Assembly (NCBI GenBank): GCA_027063295.1
Contig: JAMORZ010000101.1
Location: 1 to 10,207 of the forward strand
Direction of reading: 5' to 3'
Origin: Sulfurimonas sp.
Lineage (GTDB): Bacteria; Campylobacterota; Campylobacteria; Campylobacterales; Sulfurimonadaceae
Length of the DNA stretch: 10,207 nt
Shown one piece after another: positions 5,370 through 10,207 of this stretch. The notes under the pieces were generated by a model. It saw only the letters and a list, made by a program, of their open reading frames with translations, searched no databases and was not told where the DNA came from. Each line of letters starts with the position of its first letter. Positions within the stretch are counted from its first letter, which is position 1. A program made the position numbers and the translations under genes.

Positions 5370-7833
5370 CCTTTACAACCTTGCCTTTGAGCGAAGTATT
5401 TTAAGTTCGATTATTTTTGAGCCAAGTCAGTTTGATGAGCTTAGTGTGATTTTAAAGGTGGAGGATTTCTACCTCCCTGCTCATCAAGATATCTTCAAGG
5501 CGATGCTTACACTTTTACAAAAAGATCAGCCCATAGATGAGGAGTTTATCAAAAAAGAGCTTATCAAAGCAAAAAAATTTGATGAGCAGGTTCTTCTTGA
5601 GATACTAGCAGCAAATCCAATCGCAAATACACAGGCTTATGTAGATGAGGTAAAAGACAAATCACTCAAACGCCACCTTTTAACACTTACAACAGAGATA
5701 AAGCGTGTAACAGTTGAGGAGGAGTTACCATCTGCTGAGGTGGTGGATATTGTAGAGAAAAAACTTTATGAGATCACACAGGAAAACCAAACAAGTGACT
5801 TTAAAGACTCGCCAAAAATGACCTTTGATACTATGGAGTATATCAAAGAGATGAAAGCTCGTGGAAACTCTGTACTTGTTGGTGTTGATACAGGATTTAA
5901 AGAGCTCAATCGTATGACAACAGGGTTTGGAAAAGGTGATCTTGTCATCATCGCCGCTCGTCCAGCGATGGGGAAATGTTTGGGTAAGGGAACAAAGGTT
6001 TTCATGTTTGATGGCACATTGAAAAATGTAGAGGATATAAAAGTAGGCGATAAGCTTATGGGTGATGATTCCACACCAAGAAATGTTCTCTCTTTGGCTC
6101 GTGGTCGGGAGAAGATGTATTGGGTGAGACAAAACAAAGGAATCGATTACCGTGTCAATGAATCCCATATACTTTCACTTAAACGCTCCCGTAATGAAGG
6201 GAAACACAAACATGGTGATATTTTAAATATTGAAGTGGGTGAGTATAACAAAAAGTCCAAACGTTTTCACTCAAACTATAAAGGGTATAAAGTAGCAGTA
6301 GAGTTTAAAAAACGTAAACTCCCAATAGAGCCTTACTTTTTAGGTCTCTGGCTTGGAGATGGTACGAGTTCAAATGTGAATATAGCAACTACAGATAGTC
6401 AAATCATAGAGTATCTTGGTGGGTATGCTTCAAGATTGGAGTTGCAACTCTCTACACAACAGCCTGAAGGTAAATGCCCCATTTATAGTATAACATCAGG
6501 AGAGCGCGATATATCGAAAAAAAAAGATAAATCGCTACAAAAGAAACTTAGAGATTTAGATCTTTTAAACAATAAACATATACCACACAAGTATCTTCAA
6601 AACTCAGCAAAAAACAGACTTGAACTTCTTGCAGGTCTCATAGACAGTGATGGTTATTATGATGATAGATTTCATGTTTTTGAGATAGTACAAAAAGATG
6701 AAAAACTTGCACGTGAGATAAAACTTCTTGCTGATTCTCTTGGTTTTAGAGTTTCTATAAAAACAAAAAAAGCACGCATAAAAAAGATAAACTATGAGTG
6801 TGATGTTTATAGATTGAGAATAGTAGGTGAGTTGGATAAGATACCTACAAAAGTACCACGTAAACAAGCAAGAAAACTACTCTCCAAACGAAGCCATCTT
6901 TATACAGGTATAAAAGTAGAGTATGATAAAGTAGATGAGTATTATGGATTTACCATAGATGGTAATCATCTCTTTTTACTTGAAGATATGACAGTAACTC
7001 ATAATACCTCTTTTATACTCAACACCGTAAACTCTTTGATCCAGCAGGGAAAAGGTGTTGCATTTTTTTCGCTGGAGATGCCAGCAGAGCAGTTGATGTT
7101 GCGTTTACTCTCTATCCAGACCTCTATCCCTTTGCAAAAACTGCGTGTGGGTGATATGAGTGATGAGCAGTGGAGTGATCTCAATGGAGCGATCGATAAG
7201 ATGAACTCTGCAAAACTTTTTGTGGATGATCAAGGGAGTGTCAACATCAACCAGTTGCGTTCTAAACTGCGTAAACTCAAAAACCAACACCCTGAGATCG
7301 AGATAGCAGTTATTGATTATCTTCAAATTATGCAGGGTATTGGTTCTCAAGATCGTCACCTTCAAGTAAGTGAGATCTCGCGTGGGCTTAAGATGCTTGC
7401 ACGTGAACTTGAGATCCCTATCGTTGCACTCTCACAGCTTAATCGTGGGTTAGAGAGTAGAAACGATAAACGTCCAATGCTGAGCGATATTCGTGAATCA
7501 GGTTCAATCGAGCAAGATGCAGATATTATCCTTTTTGTGTACCGTGATGATGTGTACCTTTACAAAGAGGAAAAAGAGCGTGAAAAAGCAGCAAAAGCTG
7601 AGGGTAAAGAGTTTACTCCAACCTATGTAGAGAAAGAGGAAGAAGATGCTGAGATTATCATTGGAAAACAGCGTAATGGTCCAACAGGGCATGTTAAACT
7701 TGTTTTTCAGAAAAAACTTACCCGTTTTGTGGATGCTCCAGCATATGCAGCAGGGGTAGAGACAGTGTATGAAAATATAGATACGAAGTCGGCTCAAGTG
7801 GATATTCCACAGGTGGATATGCCGACACTCTAA
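5359..7833 (+). CDS. dnaB: Replicative DNA helicase DnaB precursor with in-frame intein
   Basis: DnaB is the hexameric 5'-3' helicase that unwinds DNA at the replication fork. The ORF has 824 codons. Residues 1-206 are the N-extein: the DnaB N-terminal domain (about 5-105, with LAFERSILSSIIFEPSQFDE), the linker, then VDTGFKELNRMTTGFGKGDL and the first part of Walker A, ARPAMGK (200-206). Residues 207-549 are an intein. Residues 550-824 resume at TSF and hold SLEMP, Walker B IAVIDYLQIM, LSQLNRGLESR, DIRESGSIEQDADI and the C-terminal GKQRNGPTG. Removing the intein gives 481 residues, close to Helicobacter DnaB, and restores ARPAMGKTSF. A charged Lys/Glu insert (KEEKEREKAAKAEGKEF) before the last motif belongs to the helicase. 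The start is ATG 5359 with AGGA upstream, 11 bases inside hepT. comEC follows at once. Confidence 0.97.
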   Translation: MQDNLYNLAFERSILSSIIFEPSQFDELSVILKVEDFYLPAHQDIFKAMLTLLQKDQPIDEEFIKKELIKAKKFDEQVLLEILAANPIANTQAYVDEVKDKSLKRHLLTLTTEIKRVTVEEELPSAEVVDIVEKKLYEITQENQTSDFKDSPKMTFDTMEYIKEMKARGNSVLVGVDTGFKELNRMTTGFGKGDLVIIAARPAMGKCLGKGTKVFMFDGTLKNVEDIKVGDKLMGDDSTPRNVLSLARGREKMYWVRQNKGIDYRVNESHILSLKRSRNEGKHKHGDILNIEVGEYNKKSKRFHSNYKGYKVAVEFKKRKLPIEPYFLGLWLGDGTSSNVNIATTDSQIIEYLGGYASRLELQLSTQQPEGKCPIYSITSGERDISKKKDKSLQKKLRDLDLLNNKHIPHKYLQNSAKNRLELLAGLIDSDGYYDDRFHVFEIVQKDEKLAREIKLLADSLGFRVSIKTKKARIKKINYECDVYRLRIVGELDKIPTKVPRKQARKLLSKRSHLYTGIKVEYDKVDEYYGFTIDGNHLFLLEDMTVTHNTSFILNTVNSLIQQGKGVAFFSLEMPAEQLMLRLLSIQTSIPLQKLRVGDMSDEQWSDLNGAIDKMNSAKLFVDDQGSVNINQLRSKLRKLKNQHPEIEIAVIDYLQIMQGIGSQDRHLQVSEISRGLKMLARELEIPIVALSQLNRGLESRNDKRPMLSDIRESGSIEQDADIILFVYRDDVYLYKEEKEREKAAKAEGKEFTPTYVEKEEEDAEIIIGKQRNGPTGHVKLVFQKKLTRFVDAPAYAAGVETVYENIDTKSAQVDIPQVDMPTL
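5977..7005 (+). mobile_element. DnaB P-loop intein with LAGLIDADG homing endonuclease
   Basis: This is a 343-residue intein inserted between Lys206 and the Thr of Walker A. Numbering from its Cys1: splicing block A is CLGKGTKVFMFDGTLKNVED (1-20) with VGDKLMGDD after it. Block B is VNESHILSL, with Asn61 and His64 at the TXXH position. The homing endonuclease has two motifs, FLGLWLGDG (121-129, Asp128) and LAGLIDSDG (218-226, Asp225). Block F is YYGFTIDGNHLFLLED (322-337), and the end is TVTHN (339-343), giving penultimate His, terminal Asn and a Thr nucleophile in the C-extein. These are all the residues of a class 1 cis-splicing intein. The same helicase P-loop site is known for an intein in mycobacterial DnaB. 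Other cysteines are at 167 and 275. Hand count of Ile codons gives ATA 18 of 23 here, against 6 of 39 in the exteins. No frameshift or stop is present. Confidence 0.96.
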
Positions 7834-7837
7834 AGTG

Positions 7838-9100
7838 ATGATTGAGAGAGTAGATCTTTTTCAAACCAAACAAGATATAGTGCTCTTTTTTCTTTTTGTG
7901 GCTGTTGTACTTTTTTACTCCTTGTTGATAGAGTACAACAACTATAAGCACTTTAAAGCATTTGATACTGTCAAGATAGATGCTATCGTTTTAAAACACT
8001 ATACAAAAATGAAAAAAGCAAAAAAATACTATCTTTTAAAAATGCGCTCATCTGATGGAGTGACATTTTATACCTCAGTTTCAAAAAAATATAAAAATCT
8101 TCAAGCTCAAAAAGTGAAATATCTTGGTTATGTTCAAGAGATCAGTTTTTTAGAGTATCTTCGGGGTTTTTATCTCAAAGGTAGGATCTCACAGGTTTTG
8201 CCTGATCAGGGTGTAAAATACACACTAATGCAAAAGATCCAACAGCAACATAGCGATAAGGATGCCCAAGATATCTATAAGGCACTTTTTCTTGCACTTC
8301 CATTTGGTTCAGAGTTACAAAAAATTTTTAGTTCATTGGGAGTCTCCCATCTTATCGCTATTAGTGGATTGCATATCGGGATTATCTCAGCTTTGTTTTA
8401 TTTTTTGTTTCGCCCTTTTTATAGTTTTTTTCAAAGTCGCTATTTTCCCTATAGAAATTATACCCGTGATGCTTTTGTATCTCTTGGAGTTCTTCTTTTT
8501 TGCTACACCTATTTTTTAGATATGCCACCATCTCTACTACGCTCTTTTGGGATGTTTTTGATAGGGTATATTTTATATGATAGGGGTTTTAAGATTATCT
8601 CGATGCAGACATTGTTTGTAAGTGTTGTTTTACTTCTTGCATTTTTTCCAAGACTTCTGTTTAGTATGGGATTTTTCTTGAGTGTTGCTGGTGTGTTTTA
8701 TATCTTTGTATTTTTAAAGTTGTTTGATGGAGTAAAAAAGGTATATATCTTTTTATGGTTGCCATTTTGGATCTATCTTATGATGCTTCCATACTCTGTT
8801 GTAATGTTCCAAAACTTTTCACTGCTCCATCCACTTTCAATCGTATGGAGTGTTGTTTTTAATCTTTTTTATCCTGTGAGTTTTGCACTTCATCTATTTG
8901 GTTTTGGAGATCTTTTTGATGGGGTACTGAGCTCTTTTATTGCAATGGGAAAGATAAAAAGCGAAGTTGATGTGAGTGTTTGGTGGCTTGGTGGAGCAGT
9001 TTTACTCTCACTTCTTACACTCTATAAAAGATGGTTTGCCTATCTACTTGTTTTGTGCAATCTCTGTTTGTTTATAGTAGTGATTGAGCAGGTGGCATAG
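7838..9100 (+). CDS. comEC: ComEC/Rec2-family competence DNA channel, short form
   Basis: A polytopic inner-membrane protein of 420 residues (421 if the adjacent GTG 7835 is used). Helix 1 is at about 14-32. A soluble OB-like DUF4131 segment (about 40-115) follows, then a competence domain with SHLIAISGLHIG near residues 170-181, the signature of ComEC, and PPSLLRSFGM near 230-239, then further hydrophobic helices to the end. ComEC carries one strand of incoming DNA across the inner membrane during natural transformation. The C-terminal metallo-beta-lactamase-like nuclease domain of long ComEC proteins (about 750 residues) is absent; Helicobacter ComE3 is similarly short. dnaB ends four bases before the ATG and no strong Shine-Dalgarno is present, so translation is probably coupled to dnaB. 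The 3' end overlaps the convergent yihY gene by 57 bases. Confidence 0.9.
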   Translation: MIERVDLFQTKQDIVLFFLFVAVVLFYSLLIEYNNYKHFKAFDTVKIDAIVLKHYTKMKKAKKYYLLKMRSSDGVTFYTSVSKKYKNLQAQKVKYLGYVQEISFLEYLRGFYLKGRISQVLPDQGVKYTLMQKIQQQHSDKDAQDIYKALFLALPFGSELQKIFSSLGVSHLIAISGLHIGIISALFYFLFRPFYSFFQSRYFPYRNYTRDAFVSLGVLLFCYTYFLDMPPSLLRSFGMFLIGYILYDRGFKIISMQTLFVSVVLLLAFFPRLLFSMGFFLSVAGVFYIFVFLKLFDGVKKVYIFLWLPFWIYLMMLPYSVVMFQNFSLLHPLSIVWSVVFNLFYPVSFALHLFGFGDLFDGVLSSFIAMGKIKSEVDVSVWWLGGAVLLSLLTLYKRWFAYLLVLCNLCLFIVVIEQVA

Positions 9101-9871
9101 TTTGAGTCCATAGAGAAAGATAATCCATGAAACATAGATCCATAAAAAAAGAAACATCAAAGTAGCAAAAGAGCCATACATCGTGGTATAGGATCTGTTT
9201 AAAAACACATAGTAGATAAAACCGTTTTTACTAATACTAAAAATAATAGAGACAATAAGAGAGCTTATAAATGAGGCTTTTGGCAAGATTTTTGTATTTG
9301 CCGAGATCTGAAAAAGTAAAAAAAACAAAGCCCAGATGATAAGATAGGGTACAAGAGGTAAGATGTTAAGCCCCTCTGTAAGTGCGTTTGATGCCATAAG
9401 GGTTGCGATATATCCTGTGATATAAAAAGAGACTCCAAGTGCTATGGGTGTAAGTGTGAGCATCGTCCAGTAGGTTGTGATACTCTCCCAAAGAGTTCGT
9501 GATTTTGCATGAAATATTTTGTTGGCGATATACTCAAAGTTTCTAAAAAACAAAAGGGAAGCAACAAGTACCATTGCCAAACTCATCACACCCATCTTTG
9601 CAGAGTTTGCCAAAAAACCATCAATCTTCTCAACTATGAGTTCTGATTGCATCGGCATAAGGTTGGAGAAGATAAAAGTTTTTATCGTCTCATAATGCTC
9701 CTCAAAACTAGGCAGTGCAGTCAGAAGTGACATCATAATGAGTAAAAGGGGGATGATGGTAAAAATAGTGTAAAAACTCAAACTAGCAGCAAAGAGGGTA
9801 AGCTCCTTATCTACAAAAGAGAGTAAAAAAAGTTTTACCTCTTTGTAGAGATGCAGAGCTTTTGTGTGCAT
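9044..9871 (-). CDS. YihY/BrkB-family inner-membrane protein
   Basis: A 275-residue protein with about six membrane helices. It shows the conserved blocks of the YihY/virulence factor BrkB family: LFAASLSFYTIFTIIPLLL (26-44), a central FRNFEYIANKIF (109-120), ISANTKILPKASFISSLIVS (189-208) and the closing YGSFATLMFLFLWIYVSWII (232-251). Members were once annotated as ribonuclease BN, but that assignment is now considered wrong; the biochemical role is unsettled. The ATG at 9871 is three bases after the stop of the glcD-like gene, so the two are probably co-transcribed. The only Shine-Dalgarno candidate is GGGG about 11 bases upstream, so coupling is plausible. The C-terminal tail (HYYKQTEIAQNK) is encoded opposite the end of comEC. 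Confidence 0.88.
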   Translation of the reverse strand: MHTKALHLYKEVKLFLLSFVDKELTLFAASLSFYTIFTIIPLLLIMMSLLTALPSFEEHYETIKTFIFSNLMPMQSELIVEKIDGFLANSAKMGVMSLAMVLVASLLFFRNFEYIANKIFHAKSRTLWESITTYWTMLTLTPIALGVSFYITGYIATLMASNALTEGLNILPLVPYLIIWALFFLLFQISANTKILPKASFISSLIVSIIFSISKNGFIYYVFLNRSYTTMYGSFATLMFLFLWIYVSWIIFLYGLKLCHLLNHYYKQTEIAQNK

Positions 9872-9874
9872 AGG

Positions 9875-10111
9875 TTATTTAAGCCCCATTTTTGCAGGGT
9901 TTAAGATATTGTTTGGATCAAATGCAGCTTTGATAGACTTAAACAAAGCCATCTCCTCATCAGAAAACGCCATCGACATATATGGTGCTTTGGCAAGACC
10001 AATGCCGTGCTCACCTGAGAGTGTACCACCGAGATCAACAGTCGCTTGGAAAACCTCTTCTATCGCTTTATATGCTATCTTTACTTGTTCAGGGTCACTT
10101 CCATCTACCAT
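9875..10111 (-). CDS. glcD: GlcD-like FAD-linked oxidase, C-terminal fragment only
   Basis: This reads as the last 78 residues of a glycolate oxidase subunit GlcD or D-lactate dehydrogenase-like flavoprotein, which oxidises 2-hydroxy acids. Visible marks are MVDGSDPEQV (1-10), GGTLSGEHGIGLAKAPYMS (28-46) and the terminal FDPNNILNPAKMGLK (64-78), all from the FAD-oxidase C-terminal domain. A complete GlcD has about 460 residues. Upstream of the Met the frame continues NTSV, still compatible with GlcD (usually HTNVMVDG), but then reads RNFIS and hits a TGA at 10142-10144. The expected GHxGDGN block is not found in any frame, so the gene is broken here by rearrangement, insertion or an assembly join. 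The ATG at 10111 is an internal Met of the family and not a natural start. The short product alone should have no oxidase activity. Confidence 0.85.
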   Translation of the reverse strand: MVDGSDPEQVKIAYKAIEEVFQATVDLGGTLSGEHGIGLAKAPYMSMAFSDEEMALFKSIKAAFDPNNILNPAKMGLK

Positions 10112-10206
10112 TACACTTGTATTTGAAATGAAGTTTCTGTATCATATTTAGTATTAGATGCTAAAGCTTCATCTTTAATAGTACCATATCCCCATTGTCC
10201 ATTATC
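10111..10206 (-). other. Unidentified open frame running in from the window edge
   Basis: On the minus strand this stretch stays open for 31 codons from the window edge and begins DNGQWGYGTIKDEALASNTK. It ends in a TAA that overlaps the ATG of the glcD fragment as TAATG. The Gly-, Asn- and Thr-rich text looks like an exported or repeat protein, but I do not recognise a family. The plus strand is also open in one frame (10127 to the end), so coding is not certain. The base composition is AT-rich and the region shares no recognisable text with GlcD. Confidence 0.25.
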
Positions 10207-10207
10207 T

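Noticed and set aside
5725..6168. Long antisense open frames opposite dnaB, including the start of the intein
   Set aside because: They lie opposite strongly conserved helicase and intein codons, have no family resemblance and no ribosome-binding site; they are shadow frames.
5977..7005. Gene fusion or inserted group I intron instead of an intein
   Set aside because: The frame is continuous, the boundaries are exact Cys and His-Asn-Thr, and the block order is that of inteins; an intron would not need an open frame with splicing blocks.
7431..7530. A second intein at the downstream DnaB site (SG/SIEQDAD)
   Set aside because: RESGSIEQDAD is uninterrupted, so this site is empty.
8262..8519. 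Hydrophobic plus-strand frame inside comEC
   Set aside because: It is an alternative frame of the T-rich DNA that encodes membrane helices; the ComEC frame is conserved and continuous through it.

Overview
The window looks like a chromosomal segment of a Campylobacterota bacterium (the former Epsilonproteobacteria), probably a free-living sulfur- or hydrogen-oxidising relative of Sulfurimonas or Sulfurovum. The evidence is the AT-rich coding style, a short (about 420-residue) ComEC directly behind dnaB, a GlcD C-terminus of Campylobacter type, and ispG and DnaB sequences of the length and style of that phylum. The genus cannot be fixed by eye.

Layout: (1) 1-258, the 3' end of a TonB-dependent outer-membrane receptor. 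(2) 324-3552, a probable two-gene unit: an exported two-domain rhodanese, then, 10 bases later and from a TTG start, a membrane-bound sensor/HAMP/PAS/degenerate-GGDEF/EAL protein that should break down cyclic-di-GMP. (3) 3589-9100, a tightly packed housekeeping run: ispG (isoprenoid synthesis), an MntA-HepT toxin-antitoxin pair, dnaB (replicative helicase) and comEC (DNA uptake channel). (4) 9044-10111 on the minus strand, a YihY/BrkB membrane protein preceded by the C-terminal part of a GlcD-like FAD-linked oxidase. This unit converges on comEC and overlaps it by 57 bases. (5) 10121-10207, sequence that no longer looks like glcD and that I cannot identify.

The main discovery is in dnaB. The ORF is 824 codons because a 343-residue intein (5977-7005) sits inside the Walker A ATP-binding loop, between Gly-Lys and Thr. 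It begins with Cys, ends with His-Asn, is followed by Thr, and carries two intact LAGLIDADG motifs, so it looks able both to splice and to home. Its isoleucine codon use differs strongly from the flanking extein. Until it splices out, DnaB cannot have a P-loop. Directly upstream is a complete HEPN/MNT pair: MntA with GS-X10-DXD and HepT with RX4HXY. It overlaps ispG by 8 bases, itself by 8 bases and dnaB by 11 bases. An essential helicase gene therefore carries one selfish element inside it and another joined to its start codon.

No rRNA, tRNA, CRISPR array, insertion sequence or gene-free stretch longer than 300 bases was seen. Intergenic spaces are very short throughout (the longest is 65 bases, 259-323), so transcription is probably organised in long co-directional units.
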